From: Leptospira sanjuanensis
GTDB lineage: Bacteria; Spirochaetota; Leptospiria; Leptospirales; Leptospiraceae
Reading direction: 5' to 3'
Assembly (NCBI RefSeq): GCF_022267325.1
Contig: NZ_JAIZBG010000001.1
Span: 1,182,001 to 1,246,000 of the forward strand
Length of the DNA: 64,000 nucleotides
A program made the translations under genes and the position numbers. Below, piece after piece: positions 50,189-62,696 of the stretch. The notes beneath the pieces were generated by a model. It saw nothing but the letters and a program-made list of their open reading frames with translations, did no database searches and was not told the origin of the DNA. How positions within the stretch are numbered: the stretch's first letter is position 1; every line of letters starts with the position of its first letter.

Positions 50189-50935
50189 ATGAAACGCTAC
50201 GAAGTAGGTCAAACGGCCGCGAAAGAAGTTAAGGTGGACCCTTACGCGGATTTTCAAGGCAGTAAGATAGAATTGGCTCTGATCAAATTTTTCAGGGCGA
50301 TCGCTTCTCGTATCAAGGAAGTTCTGATCGGAGCGGGTGCGATTCTTGTGATCGTTCTCGCGTTCGTGATCTATTTTCAATACCAAGATTCTCAGTTTGA
50401 AAAAGGGACGATCGCATTGGAAGCGTTGGAAAAAAAGTTCCGCGCCAATCCTGCGATCGATCTGAAAGAAAAAATCCAAGCATACGAAGAAATCTCTTCC
50501 CAGTATTCATCCAAAAAACTCGATCTGAGACTGGCAAAAGTCCTTTCCGATCTCTATTCCAGAAACGGAGAATTTCAAAAGGCCGCGGAGAAAATCGAAT
50601 GGGCCGGTAAGAAAATCGACGAACCGACGGAAGTAAAGGCGTATTACTTTTATCTCGCGGGAAATCTTCGCGAAAGAGAAGGAAACTTCGAATCGGCGGA
50701 AACCGATTTTGCGACTGCGGCAAATCTTCTTTCCAATACGAGAGAAGCGAACGGATTCTTAGCTTGGAGTTTATACCAGACCGGAAGACTCAAGGCGAAA
50801 AACGGTAAAAAGGCGGAAGCGATCGAATCCTTGAAAAAGGTTCTCGATCAGGACATCAAAACTCCCGCGACCGATTACAATACCGTCAAACAATTCGCGA
50901 CATTCTTACTCATACAACTCAACCAGAAAGGCTGA
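50189..50935 (+). CDS. Membrane-anchored TPR protein
   Basis: A 248-residue protein with a cytoplasmic N-terminus of about 50 residues and one membrane helix ([22 protein letters not shown]). A periplasmic helical region follows with at least three TPR-like pairs ([74 protein letters not shown]; shown as separate units). The layout resembles YfgM/TPR_21 proteins that contact the Sec translocon and chaperones. Its stop overlaps the hisG start by 1 nt, and it follows rpsA by 24 nt. Confidence 0.7.
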   Translation: MKRYEVGQTAAKEVKVDPYADFQGSKIELALIKFFRAIASRIKEVLIGAGAILVIVLAFVIYFQYQDSQFEKGTIALEALEKKFRANPAIDLKEKIQAYEEISSQYSSKKLDLRLAKVLSDLYSRNGEFQKAAEKIEWAGKKIDEPTEVKAYYFYLAGNLREREGNFESAETDFATAANLLSNTREANGFLAWSLYQTGRLKAKNGKKAEAIESLKKVLDQDIKTPATDYNTVKQFATFLLIQLNQKG

Positions 50936-51552
50936 TGCTTACACTGGCTTTGCCTAAAGGAAGACTCGCCGAAGAGAGCATCGATCTGATGATCTCCAAA
51001 GGCTGGCTTTCCGCTAAACCCGATCACCATTCCAAAGAACTCATCTACAACGATCCTATGGGAAGAATCCGGATTCTTCTCGTGCGTTCTCAAGACGTTG
51101 CGACTTACGTGGAACAATGCGCCGCAGACGCGGGAATCAGCGGTTGGGACGTCCTCAAAGAAGGAGGATACGACCTCGCTACTCCGCTCGATCTGAAAAT
51201 CGGAAAGTGCAGACTTTCTCTTGCGGCGCCGGAAGGTTATACGCTGGAAGCGCGTCATCGCAAGATTCGAGTCGCGACGAAATATCCGAATTTAGCCAGA
51301 GAATTCTTTTTTCACAAAGGGTTGTCCTGCGAGATTTTCAAACTCTACGGTAGCATTGAATTGGCGCCGCTCGTGGGACTTTCGGATTGTATCGTTGACT
51401 TGGTTTCCACCGGAGGAACTTTGAAGGCAAACGGGCTCAAGGAGCTGGACATAATTTTAGAATCTTCGGCCAGGCTCGTTTTCAACCGCTCTTCTCTCTA
51501 TGGAAAAAGAAAGGAAGCCGTTGAATTTATGGACTCTCTTTCCAATTTGTAG
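50935..51552 (+). CDS. hisG: ATP phosphoribosyltransferase, short form
   Basis: A 205-residue enzyme for the first step of histidine synthesis (ATP plus PRPP). It begins [19 protein letters not shown]. It contains [25 protein letters not shown], and the PRPP-binding segment [21 protein letters not shown]. It lacks the C-terminal regulatory domain of the long form (about 290-300 residues), so it should need HisZ, a histidyl-tRNA synthetase paralogue, which is not in this window. It overlaps the upstream TPR gene by 1 nt (TGATG). Confidence 0.95.
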   Translation: MLTLALPKGRLAEESIDLMISKGWLSAKPDHHSKELIYNDPMGRIRILLVRSQDVATYVEQCAADAGISGWDVLKEGGYDLATPLDLKIGKCRLSLAAPEGYTLEARHRKIRVATKYPNLAREFFFHKGLSCEIFKLYGSIELAPLVGLSDCIVDLVSTGGTLKANGLKELDIILESSARLVFNRSSLYGKRKEAVEFMDSLSNL

Positions 51553-52141
<589 letters not shown>

Positions 52142-52146
52142 TTCCT

Positions 52147-53154
<1,008 letters not shown>

Positions 53155-53509
53155 TTCGAGTCGAATTATCTTTCTGCGTTCCTCATTATAAAAGGATTCC
53201 CTTCTCTTCCGAATCAAGAAGATCATAAATATTTCTCTGCGACGTCTTTGGACCTTTTGAGATTTCTTGACTCGCTTTTTCGCAACGCACAATTCGTTTC
53301 TCAATGCGACATCCTCCGAAAGCGTACATAACTTGTTTCGTCGTTTGCGGGCTTAAATTGCAAACGAAACGTTCCTGCGACGAACGCGAGTCTTTACAAC
53401 AGGCCTCGTAAAAGAAGAATTCTTTCCGACTTTTCGGAACCAATCAAAAAAGATTCAAAAAATAATCCGACGGTTGTAGAACTTTCAGAACAAAAGCAGG
53501 ATGGGCTTC
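53155..53509. other. Intergenic region downstream of plsX
   Basis: 355 nt without a plus-strand gene. It contains a possible minus-strand ORF (53186-53443), listed separately. No repeat or terminator was seen. Confidence 0.4.
53186..53443 (-). CDS. Possible small Cys-rich ORF
   Basis: An 85-codon frame from a TTG start, converging on plsX. The predicted protein has six Cys and a C-terminal half that looks protein-like (KGPKTSQRNIYDLLDSEEKG), but no ribosome-binding site or family match is visible. It may be a chance frame or a gene remnant left by rearrangement. Confidence 0.22.
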   Translation of the reverse strand: MVPKSRKEFFFYEACCKDSRSSQERFVCNLSPQTTKQVMYAFGGCRIEKRIVRCEKASQEISKGPKTSQRNIYDLLDSEEKGILL

Positions 53510-53983
53510 ATGTTTGACGTAAAAAAAATGGCCGACTTTGCTCAGGCCGAAATTGAGAAATTTTCCCGCGAACACCAAGGGGAAATCTTTTACGCGTTTG
53601 CAATCGACGACGGTCGACTTTGCCTCAACTCGGTAGGTCACTTTGAAAAGGCGCTCCGAGAATTTGCGACACAATCCCCCCGTTACTACGATTCCCCCGA
53701 AAAAATAAGAACTTTACGCAACGATCCGAACGGATGGGCGTATCACGGTTTCGCCTGTTTTCGTACACTGAACCGCGGTTTTGAAACTCCGTTCAACGAA
53801 GCGCTTTGCAATCAACATGCCGAGCTCGAATCGCAAGATAAGGAGAAAAGTCAATACCGGCTTGCGATGAACGCGGTTCTTGAACTCTTGAAAGAAAGAA
53901 ACGCTTTCGATTCTCTCCGAACAACCAAGGATTTCAAAATCGAAAAATCCGATTTCGATTCCAAAGCCCCGGCGTACCGCTGA
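53510..53983 (+). CDS. DUF4303-like protein
   Basis: About 157 residues. I prefer ATG 53510 because AGGA lies 8 nt upstream; ATG 53501 has AGG directly adjacent and is too close. The sequence FYAFAIDDGRLCLNSVGHFEKAL and GWAYHGFACFRTLN fits the DUF4303 pattern, in which FYxFxID is followed by a variable middle and W-xY-x-G. Such proteins are often solitary or linked to toxin-immunity loci. There is no signal peptide and no partner toxin nearby. It ends with SKAPAYR and is followed by a terminator. Confidence 0.6.
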   Translation: MFDVKKMADFAQAEIEKFSREHQGEIFYAFAIDDGRLCLNSVGHFEKALREFATQSPRYYDSPEKIRTLRNDPNGWAYHGFACFRTLNRGFETPFNEALCNQHAELESQDKEKSQYRLAMNAVLELLKERNAFDSLRTTKDFKIEKSDFDSKAPAYR

Positions 53984-53990
53984 AAACCGA

Positions 53991-54016
53991 GGGGGCGGAT
54001 TCATTCGTCCCCTTTT
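53991..54016 (+). terminator. Terminator after the DUF4303-like gene
   Basis: GGGGGCG (53991-53997) pairs with CGTCCCC (54006-54012), with one G-T pair, and is followed by TTTT. Confidence 0.7.
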
Positions 54017-54089
54017 CTAAAACCGCGCTATTTCATTCCGATAATAAAAAGAATATTAAATTATTAAGCGAAGTGGAGAATTCCCGTTC

Positions 54090-54581
54090 ATGACCGAAAT
54101 CAAAAACAAACTCGACCGAACTCTCCGGATCGACGTAATCTTTGCGGTTCTCTTTTTTCTGGTGAGCTCGAAATTTCATTCTTTTTTAGGAATGCACGAG
54201 AACATGGAGGCCGAAGACTTCGTTCGCGTCAAATATGTGATTGCGGTTTTCGCTATCGGGCTTCTTTTTTTTGCTGCAGTCGATATCGCGCTGCTTTTGG
54301 AAAAGAAAATCGATCGAAGACTGAGAATCCTCGTATGTCTTCTCGCATTCGTTTGTATTTTCGCCGAACTCGCATATTATTCGAAATCGATCCGATTCTT
54401 TTGGGACTTATTCGTGCAAACCTCCGCCGATTTGGAAGCGGGGCAGCCGATGTGGGAAAGTATGAGATCCGAATTCAGACAGATCTTTTCCGTGGTCGCG
54501 ATCGGTTTTTTCGCTCTGAGAACTTTGATTCGATTGATCTGGAATTTTTTTTGGTCGAAAGCGATCCTTGCTTTGGATTGA
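54090..54581 (+). CDS. Small integral membrane protein, unknown
   Basis: A 163-residue protein with four predicted membrane helices: about residues 14-30 (VIFAVLFFLVSS), 48-70 (YVIAVFAIGLLFFAAVDIALLL), 78-100 (ILVCLLAFVCIFAELAYY) and 130-155 (FSVVAIGFFALRTLIRLIW). The loops are short and charged. No conserved domain is recognised. It is followed closely by a lipoprotein-like gene and may be co-transcribed with it (57-nt gap). Confidence 0.55.
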   Translation: MTEIKNKLDRTLRIDVIFAVLFFLVSSKFHSFLGMHENMEAEDFVRVKYVIAVFAIGLLFFAAVDIALLLEKKIDRRLRILVCLLAFVCIFAELAYYSKSIRFFWDLFVQTSADLEAGQPMWESMRSEFRQIFSVVAIGFFALRTLIRLIWNFFWSKAILALD

Positions 54582-54638
54582 TTCGAGTCGTAAAGAGATT
54601 CGGCATTCTTACGCATAAGAGTATATAATAAAATACTT

Positions 54639-55118
54639 ATGAAGATAAGATCATTGGGAAGACGCTTCAATCGTCAGGTGCCGCTATGGTCGATTCTTGC
54701 GTTTGGAGCGTTTGGTGTTGCATGTACGTATGTGGGTCGATCCGAATCCGTAACCGCATCGAAAACTTTGACTGAAAAACATCGATGTCTTGAGGCGATT
54801 CGTTCATTGAAAGATTCCGGTGAAACGTCTGCGAAAGAGAACTCGGATCCAAAACAAGTCGAAAACGAGAAAAAGAAAATCCTGGATTTTATCAAGAAGG
54901 AATGGAAAAGAACAGAGGAGGCTCTTCCGGAGAATCAGATTGTTCGGTATGACGTTTCCATCGTTGACGGCTTTTATTGCGCGATCGCGGATAAAAAATT
55001 GAAAAAAGACGCTGAAGATTTGTCGCTTCAGTGCGGGATCGAATATGTTTTTAAATCGAACCCTTTTCAATATCTTTCCGTTCAAATTCATGCTCCCCAA
55101 TGTCCGCCGGAATCCTAG
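54639..55118 (+). CDS. Putative lipoprotein, unknown
   Basis: A 159-residue protein. The N-terminal hydrophobic stretch PLWSILAFGAFGVAC ends in a Cys, a plausible spirochaetal lipobox. The mature region is charged, with a helical middle (NEKKKILDFIKKEWKRTEEAL) and Cys residues in HRCLEA, FYCAIA and LQCGIE that might form disulfides. It lies between a membrane-protein gene and the arsenic operon. No family is recognised. ATG 54639 has no strong ribosome-binding site. Confidence 0.5.
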   Translation: MKIRSLGRRFNRQVPLWSILAFGAFGVACTYVGRSESVTASKTLTEKHRCLEAIRSLKDSGETSAKENSDPKQVENEKKKILDFIKKEWKRTEEALPENQIVRYDVSIVDGFYCAIADKKLKKDAEDLSLQCGIEYVFKSNPFQYLSVQIHAPQCPPES

Positions 55119-55446
55119 ATGTCCATGAGAACAGTCAAAGCCACCTTTGATGTTGAAAAAAATTTTTAACCGTTACAAGGAGGAATCCGAAGCGTTTATA
55201 TGCGATGCGTCTGTTAAGAAATCGTTCGTTGAGAATTTTAATGGAAAGAATCGGTTTGCGGCTGGAATTCTCAGCCGATTTTAATCGATCGCAAAAAGAA
55301 AATCACCTCAATGCAAAAGAGGGAAAACAAAGAGTTTAGGAATGATTCGATAATCGAGTCGATTCCTCATCCAAAATCCTATGCCGCGCTCATCAAGATC
55401 TAGAAAATTGACTTGCTTTTATTATCGTATATTTACGATATACAAT
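55119..55446. other. Intergenic region before arsR
   Basis: About 330 nt. The 3' end holds the arsR promoter/operator at 55408-55440. The rest shows stop codons in all frames and nothing else I can name. Confidence 0.45.
55408..55440 (+). promoter_or_regulatory. ars operon promoter with ArsR-type operator
   Basis: TTGACT (55408-55413) is a likely -35 element. The perfect palindrome TATCGTA-TATT-TACGATA (55423-55440) lies where the -10 region would be, immediately before arsR at 55447. ArsR repressors bind such inverted repeats over the promoter and leave when arsenite binds, so repression in the absence of arsenic is expected. The exact -10 is ambiguous. Confidence 0.6.
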
Positions 55447-55791
55447 ATGGCAGTCAATAAGAAGACGGAGTTTTCGGCTGATACGAGATCCTTGGCGGAT
55501 TTCTCGAAATCCTTTGCGCATCCGGCTCGCCTCGCAATTTTGCAGACGATCGCCGAGCGAAAGGAATGTATTTGCGGAGAAATTGTAGAGGTTTTGCCCT
55601 TGGCGCAAGCCACGGTTTCGCAGCACCTTCGGGAATTAAGAGGGATCGGTTTGATCAAGGGTGAAATCGAAGGAAATAAATCCTGCTATTGTATCAATTG
55701 GACTCGTTTAGAAGAGTTCGAATCCGATGTTGTTTCCTTTTTCAAAGATTTAAAACGTTATAAAACCTCAATGGGAGAGGATTGTTGCTGA
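55447..55791 (+). CDS. arsR: ArsR-family metalloregulator
   Basis: A 114-residue winged-helix repressor from ATG 55447; a longer frame to 55381 lies inside the promoter region and is rejected. The DNA-binding helix is QATVSQHLRELR. Cys residues occur as pairs: C41/C43 in ECICGE, C80/C82 in SCYC, and C113/C114 at the extreme end (EDCC). The CxC pair resembles the arsenite site of classical ArsR proteins, and the extra Cys pairs may add or replace ligands. It overlaps arsC by 1 nt and controls the operon through the palindrome upstream. Confidence 0.88.
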   Translation: MAVNKKTEFSADTRSLADFSKSFAHPARLAILQTIAERKECICGEIVEVLPLAQATVSQHLRELRGIGLIKGEIEGNKSCYCINWTRLEEFESDVVSFFKDLKRYKTSMGEDCC

Positions 55792-56234
55792 TGAATAAAC
55801 CGAAAATTCTCGTTTTATGTACGGGAAACAGTTGTCGAAGCCAAATCGCCGAGGGTTGGCTCAGGTATTACGCGGGAGACAAGGCCGACATTTACAGCGC
55901 TGGAATCGAAACTCACGGAGTCAATCCGCGCGCGATCGCCACGATGAAAGAAGCCGGAATCGACATTTCGAAACACACTTCCAACCATATCGACGAATAT
56001 CGTAATTTAGATTTTTCTTATATTCTTACCGTGTGCGATCATGCAAAGGAGAATTGTCCTTATTTTCCCTCCAAAGCCGAGCGTTTTCATCATAATTTTC
56101 CCGATCCCGCAAAGGCTACCGGTACGGAAACGGAAATCCAGGAGGAGTTTCGAAAAGTCCGGGAAATGATTCGCGAGTATTCGCTGAATTTCCTGCGAGA
56201 ATTGAATTTGATTTCCCCTTCGGCTAAGGATTGA
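55791..56234 (+). CDS. arsC: Arsenate reductase, thioredoxin-coupled
   Basis: A 147-residue low-molecular-weight phosphatase-fold reductase. The loop CTGNSCRS starts at C10 and has the CX5R signature. C82 and C89 in VCDHAKENCPYF have the same spacing as the redox Cys pair of thioredoxin-linked ArsC, so the three-Cys relay looks complete. It reduces arsenate to arsenite, which the Acr3 pump exports. ATG 55791 overlaps the arsR stop by 1 nt, and GGGAGAGG lies about 10 nt upstream. It lies 6 nt before the acr3 gene. Confidence 0.93.
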   Translation: MNKPKILVLCTGNSCRSQIAEGWLRYYAGDKADIYSAGIETHGVNPRAIATMKEAGIDISKHTSNHIDEYRNLDFSYILTVCDHAKENCPYFPSKAERFHHNFPDPAKATGTETEIQEEFRKVREMIREYSLNFLRELNLISPSAKD

Positions 56235-56240
56235 GGGGAG

Positions 56241-57290
56241 ATGGGTTCTAAATTAAGTTTTGTCGATCGTTATCTTACGTTTTGGATTTTTCTTTCGATG
56301 GGTGCGGGTGTTATATTCGGAAAAATATTTCCCTCAGCGGAGTTGGCTTTCAGCCGACTTTCCATCGGGACAACGAATGTTCCTTTGGCGGTCGGTTTGA
56401 TTTTGATGATGTTTCCTCCCCTTGCAAAAGTTCAATATGAAAAAATGAAGGAAGTTTTTTCCAACGTTAAGGTGCTATCGATCTCCCTTTTTCTGAATTG
56501 GATCGTGGGTCCGTTGCTGATGTTTGCTCTGGCGAGTATTTTTCTGGCCGATTTTCCCGAATATAGGATCGGTTTGATCTTAATCGGTTTAGCGCGATGT
56601 ATCGCGATGGTTATCGTTTGGAACGAGTTAGGCGAGGGAAATCGAGATTATGCCGCCGGTTTGGTCGCATTGAATAGTCTTTTTCAAATATTTTTCTACA
56701 GCTTTTACGCCTACTTTTTCATTTCGATTTTACCGGCTTATGCGGGTTTGGAAGTTTACGAAATTCATTTGACCATCGGGCAGATTGCGGAAAGCGTTCT
56801 GATCTATTTAGGAATTCCTTTTTCTTCCGCGATTCTTGTACGTTTTACGCTACTTCGTTACAAAGGAAAAAAATGGTACGATGAAACGTTTATTCCGTTC
56901 GTTTCACCCGTCACTTTGATCTCGTTGTTGTTCACCATTTTCTTTATGTTTAGTCTTAAGGGAAATCTGATTTTCGAAATTCCCGCGGACGTCCTGATCA
57001 TCGCCGTACCGTTGATATTCTACTTCGTGATTATGTTTATGATCAGTTTCGGGATCGGGAAAATTATGAAAGTGGAATATTCAAAAACGACTTCCATCGC
57101 GTTCACTTCGGCGGGAAATAATTTCGAACTCGCGATCGCAGTCGCGATCGGTGTTTTCGGAATCGCAAGCGGCCAAGCGTTTGCGGGAGTCATCGGACCT
57201 TTGGTCGAAGTCCCCGCTCTGATTCTCTTGGTTCGAGTCGCATTCTGGTTCCGCAAAAGATGGTTTTCTGCACCCGCGGAGGTTCTGTAA
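56241..57290 (+). CDS. acr3: Arsenite efflux transporter Acr3
   Basis: A 349-residue inner-membrane carrier of the bile/arsenite/riboflavin transporter superfamily, with about ten membrane helices. The segment [23 protein letters not shown] has the conserved Cys of the arsenite path, and [20 protein letters not shown] the conserved C-terminal region. GAGGGGAG precedes ATG 56241. It works alone, without the ArsA ATPase, which is absent here. Its stop codon overlaps the start of the ATP-grasp gene by 1 nt. Confidence 0.93.
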   Translation: MGSKLSFVDRYLTFWIFLSMGAGVIFGKIFPSAELAFSRLSIGTTNVPLAVGLILMMFPPLAKVQYEKMKEVFSNVKVLSISLFLNWIVGPLLMFALASIFLADFPEYRIGLILIGLARCIAMVIVWNELGEGNRDYAAGLVALNSLFQIFFYSFYAYFFISILPAYAGLEVYEIHLTIGQIAESVLIYLGIPFSSAILVRFTLLRYKGKKWYDETFIPFVSPVTLISLLFTIFFMFSLKGNLIFEIPADVLIIAVPLIFYFVIMFMISFGIGKIMKVEYSKTTSIAFTSAGNNFELAIAVAIGVFGIASGQAFAGVIGPLVEVPALILLVRVAFWFRKRWFSAPAEVL

Positions 57291-58579
57291 TGACAACGAT
57301 CTCGCAACTATTCAACCGCGAATGCCAATGTGTTACGCTTGAAAAAAAAGTTTTAGAGAAAACGTTTCATTCTAAGATCTTAGAAGCCGAAGGCGCCGAA
57401 CATTTGGATGTGAGCGCGTTATCTGAAAGATTCTTTTCACCAAGCGCCTCCTTTTTGGATCCGAACGAATTGAATGCGATTCAGACAACCGTTTCCACGT
57501 TTCAGAAAAGTTTAAAAAACGAGATGGTTCGTAAGCGGCTTCTTCGGGATTTCCCAGAGGCATTAAAGCATCGTTTTTCCGAGGGCGGTGTTTTCCTTAG
57601 TTTCGATTTTCATCTTACCGATCAAGGTCCGAAACTGATCGAAATCAACACGAATGCAGGCGGAGCCTTTTTACAAAAGAAGCTCGTGGAAGCGCAACAA
57701 GAATGCTGTGTTGAAGTTCGAGACGCTCTTCCCAAAAAAGAGGAACTGGATGCGATCGAATCCGATTTTTTACAAACCTTTCTTCAGGAATGGAAGGACG
57801 CTGGAAAACCGGACCGACCCAAATTCATCGCGATCGTGGACGAAACACCCCAGGAACAATTTCTTTATCCCGAATTTTTACTATTCCGAGAACTCTTTAT
57901 CAGTCGCGGAATCGATTCCGAAATCGTTTCGCCCGAAGCCTTTCAGACGAACGAAGAAGGTTTTCTTTTCGTAAACGGAAAGAAGGTCGATCTGATCTAC
58001 AATCGTCTCACCGATTTTTATCTTACCGATCCCGGCAGTAAGGCGATGCGCAGCGCTTGGGAAAAACAAACCGTCGTTGTGACCCCGAACCCTCTCGACT
58101 ATGAACTCTACGCAAAAAAGACGAACTTGATTCTCTGGAAAAACGATTCCTTCCTGAATGATGCGGGAATCCCGGAAGAGGATCGAAAGATTCTCGATAA
58201 CACCGTTCCCTTTACGGGATATGCGAAGGACGTGGATCCGGACACTCTCTGGGCAGAAAGAAAGAAATTCTTTTTTAAACCGACATCCGGCTACGGAAGT
58301 AAGGCCGTTTATAGAGGAGATAAACTCACCAAAGGAACGTTTCAGGAAATTCTTTCCGGAAATCATCTGATTCAGGAAATCGTCCATCCTTCGGAAAGAA
58401 TTCTTCTGAATGCGGACGCGCAACGGGTTCCTTATAAAATGGATTTAAGAGCGTACGTATACAAAGAGAGAATTCTTCTTTTGGCCGCCCGATTGTATCA
58501 AGGTCAGACGACCAATTTCAGAACTCCGGGGGGAGGTTTTTCTCCCGTTTATGTTTTGGGTAATAAACCGTTGGATTGA
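57290..58579 (+). CDS. ATP-grasp protein at the end of the ars operon
   Basis: A 429-residue protein from ATG 57290, which overlaps the acr3 stop by 1 nt. ATP-grasp ligase features are visible: LIEINTNAGGAFLQ near residue 115 (metal-binding ExN), KKFFFKPTSGYGSKAVYRGD near 325 and MDLRAYVYKERILLLAARLYQG near 385, then NFRTPGGGFSPV. In standard ATP-grasp folds the EINxN motif follows the DLR segment, so the motif order looks circularly permuted. Such enzymes join a carboxylate to an amine or thiol. Because translation is coupled to acr3 and arsR controls the operon, a role in making an arsenic-binding thiol or peptide is possible, but this is inference. No homologue with known function is recognised. 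Confidence 0.7.
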   Translation: MTTISQLFNRECQCVTLEKKVLEKTFHSKILEAEGAEHLDVSALSERFFSPSASFLDPNELNAIQTTVSTFQKSLKNEMVRKRLLRDFPEALKHRFSEGGVFLSFDFHLTDQGPKLIEINTNAGGAFLQKKLVEAQQECCVEVRDALPKKEELDAIESDFLQTFLQEWKDAGKPDRPKFIAIVDETPQEQFLYPEFLLFRELFISRGIDSEIVSPEAFQTNEEGFLFVNGKKVDLIYNRLTDFYLTDPGSKAMRSAWEKQTVVVTPNPLDYELYAKKTNLILWKNDSFLNDAGIPEEDRKILDNTVPFTGYAKDVDPDTLWAERKKFFFKPTSGYGSKAVYRGDKLTKGTFQEILSGNHLIQEIVHPSERILLNADAQRVPYKMDLRAYVYKERILLLAARLYQGQTTNFRTPGGGFSPVYVLGNKPLD

Positions 58580-58582
58580 AAA

Positions 58583-58604
58583 CGTGGTAGTTCCCACACT
58601 TTTA
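58583..58604. repeat. Single GTGGGAACTMC repeat copy
   Basis: CGTGGTAGTTCCCACACTTTT in reverse orientation, 4 nt after the ATP-grasp stop codon. It might also act as the operon terminator. Confidence 0.7.
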
Positions 58605-58612
58605 ATAAGCGG

Positions 58613-58639
58613 TAAAACCTTGTAAACCCGGCGGTTTTA
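58613..58639 (+). terminator. Possible hairpin after the ars operon
   Basis: TAAAACC (58613-58619) and GGTTTTA (58633-58639) with a 13-nt loop. The following sequence is not T-rich. Confidence 0.3.
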
Positions 58640-58780
58640 TGGACTTTCTAAAATTGGACGTCCGATTTCAAATAACCAGAACGTTCGTTCTGTTTCCTTG
58701 CCGTAAAATGCGGAAAACTCCCTTGACCCGCTATTCGAGCGAAATACTTTAGCCGCAGAGAACCTGAATAGGAAAGAATT

Positions 58781-59545
58781 ATGATCGATTTAAAAGGTAA
58801 AAATGCCGTAATCACCGGATCCGCAAGAGGGATCGGAAAGTCCACGGCTTTAACTCTCGCAAAAGCGGGAGCGAATATCGTAATCGCGGACCTCAACGAG
58901 GAAGCCAGCAAAGCGACTGCGGAAGAAATCGCAAAACAAACAGGCGTGAAAGCCATCGGAATCGGAACAAACGTTGCGGACGCGGACTCCGCGGCAAAAG
59001 CGATTCAAGCTTGCGTGGATGAATTCGGAACTGTAGACGTTTTAGTAAACAACGCCGGAATCACCAAAGACACTCTTCTTATGAGAATGAAAAAAGAACA
59101 ATGGGATGCGGTTATTGCGGTTAACCTTACAGGAACTTACAACTGCACTCAAGCTGCGATTAAGTTTATGATGAAAAACCCGAACGGCGGTTCCATCATC
59201 AATCTTTCTTCGATTGCCGGAGTAAACGGAAACATCGGACAAACCAACTATTCCGCTTCCAAAGCGGGTGTGATCGGTTTTACAAAAGCTGTGGCTTTGG
59301 AAATGGCTTCTCGTAAAGTGCGTTGCAACGCGATTGCACCGGGTTTTATCGCCACTGAAATGACGGAAGCGATTCCTGAAAAAATCAGAACTGCCATGGT
59401 TGCGGCGATCCCGTTGAAAAGAGCAGGACAACCGGAAGACATCGCGAACACGATCGCATTCTTAGCATCCGATATTTCTTCGTTCATTACCGGTCAGGTA
59501 ATCGAAGTAAACGGCGGTGGCTTTTTACCGGGCGCTTCCGCATAA
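58781..59545 (+). CDS. fabG: 3-oxoacyl-ACP reductase
   Basis: A 254-residue short-chain dehydrogenase for the first reduction of fatty-acid elongation, using NADPH. The cofactor motif is TGSARGIGKSTALTLA. NNAGITKD is typical of FabG. The catalytic Ser-Tyr-Lys appears as SSIAGVNGNIGQTNYSASKAG, and GFIATEMT and ITGQVIEVNGG close the protein. AGGAAAGAATT precedes ATG 58781. It stands upstream of acpP, though a terminator separates the two. Confidence 0.94.
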   Translation: MIDLKGKNAVITGSARGIGKSTALTLAKAGANIVIADLNEEASKATAEEIAKQTGVKAIGIGTNVADADSAAKAIQACVDEFGTVDVLVNNAGITKDTLLMRMKKEQWDAVIAVNLTGTYNCTQAAIKFMMKNPNGGSIINLSSIAGVNGNIGQTNYSASKAGVIGFTKAVALEMASRKVRCNAIAPGFIATEMTEAIPEKIRTAMVAAIPLKRAGQPEDIANTIAFLASDISSFITGQVIEVNGGGFLPGASA

Positions 59546-59564
59546 GAACTTCCAATTCTCCATG

Positions 59565-59594
59565 ATTCTTTCACTCGTCCAGGAGTGAAAGAAT

Positions 59595-59602
<8 letters not shown>
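59565..59602 (+). terminator. fabG terminator
   Basis: ATTCTTTCACTC (59565-59576) and GAGTGAAAGAAT (59583-59594) are perfect 12-bp arms, followed by CCCTTTG. It is strong, but its T tract is poor. Confidence 0.75.
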
Positions 59603-60314
<712 letters not shown>

Positions 60315-60343
60315 GCGGAACTCGGAATTCTTTTTTCCTTCCT

Positions 60344-61087
60344 TTGGTCCTTAAGAAAACACAACCTTCCTCCTCTCTCAAAAACCCGGAACGGGTACAA
60401 ACTCTTCAGAAACTTTCCAAAAAGATCGGAATCAAGTTTTCTAAACTAGAATATTATAATACCGCATTCATTCATAGTTCCTATAAGAACGAAAATCCTG
60501 AGATCTTGGAAGACAACGAACGTCTGGAATTCTTAGGCGATTCCGTGTTAGGCCTTGTGGCCGCGCGTTCGTTATTTCAAAAATATCCGAAAGCGAGCGA
60601 GGGAGAATTATCCCGCATCAAATCGAGAATCGTGTCGACTCCGATCCTCAATTCCATTTCCGAAAAACTCGACTTAGGCGAATACCTTTTGCTCGGGAAA
60701 GGGGAAAAAAATTCGCAAGGCAAAGGCCGTCGTAAACTCTCCGCGAATCTTTTTGAATCACTTGTAGGCGCGATCTATATGGATCTCGGTTTTGAAGCGG
60801 CTGAAAAATTCATTCTCAAACATTTAATAGAATTTGCGGAAAATCCCGAAAAAGAGGAATCTGTCAGGGACTACAAAACGCAGCTCCAGGAATATTCCCA
60901 AAAACACTTTAAGGTTCTTCCCATCTATCGTCTCAAAGGAGAATCCGGTCCCGATCACTCGAAAGTCTTTCAGGTTTCCGTTCGGATTCGGGATCAATGG
61001 GAAGCGAGCGGCACAGGCGTCAGCAAAAAGGCGGCGGAACAAAACGCGGCCAAAGAACTTTACAACAGGATTCAGAGAGGATCGTAG
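60344..61087 (+). CDS. rnc: Ribonuclease III
   Basis: A 247-residue double-stranded RNA endonuclease for rRNA and mRNA processing. The signature [20 protein letters not shown] holds the metal-binding acidic residues; [13 protein letters not shown] and [14 protein letters not shown] follow. A C-terminal dsRNA-binding domain ([13 protein letters not shown]...[18 protein letters not shown]) completes it. The TTG start at 60344 has no clear Shine-Dalgarno sequence and is uncertain. The order acpP-rnc is widespread. Confidence 0.94.
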   Translation: MVLKKTQPSSSLKNPERVQTLQKLSKKIGIKFSKLEYYNTAFIHSSYKNENPEILEDNERLEFLGDSVLGLVAARSLFQKYPKASEGELSRIKSRIVSTPILNSISEKLDLGEYLLLGKGEKNSQGKGRRKLSANLFESLVGAIYMDLGFEAAEKFILKHLIEFAENPEKEESVRDYKTQLQEYSQKHFKVLPIYRLKGESGPDHSKVFQVSVRIRDQWEASGTGVSKKAAEQNAAKELYNRIQRGS

Positions 61088-61143
61088 AAAACATTCCTTT
61101 CCAAATCAAGATTCCTCGGATCAAAGGACGACAATCTAAGTAG

Positions 61144-62695
<1,552 letters not shown>

Positions 62696-62696
<1 letters not shown>

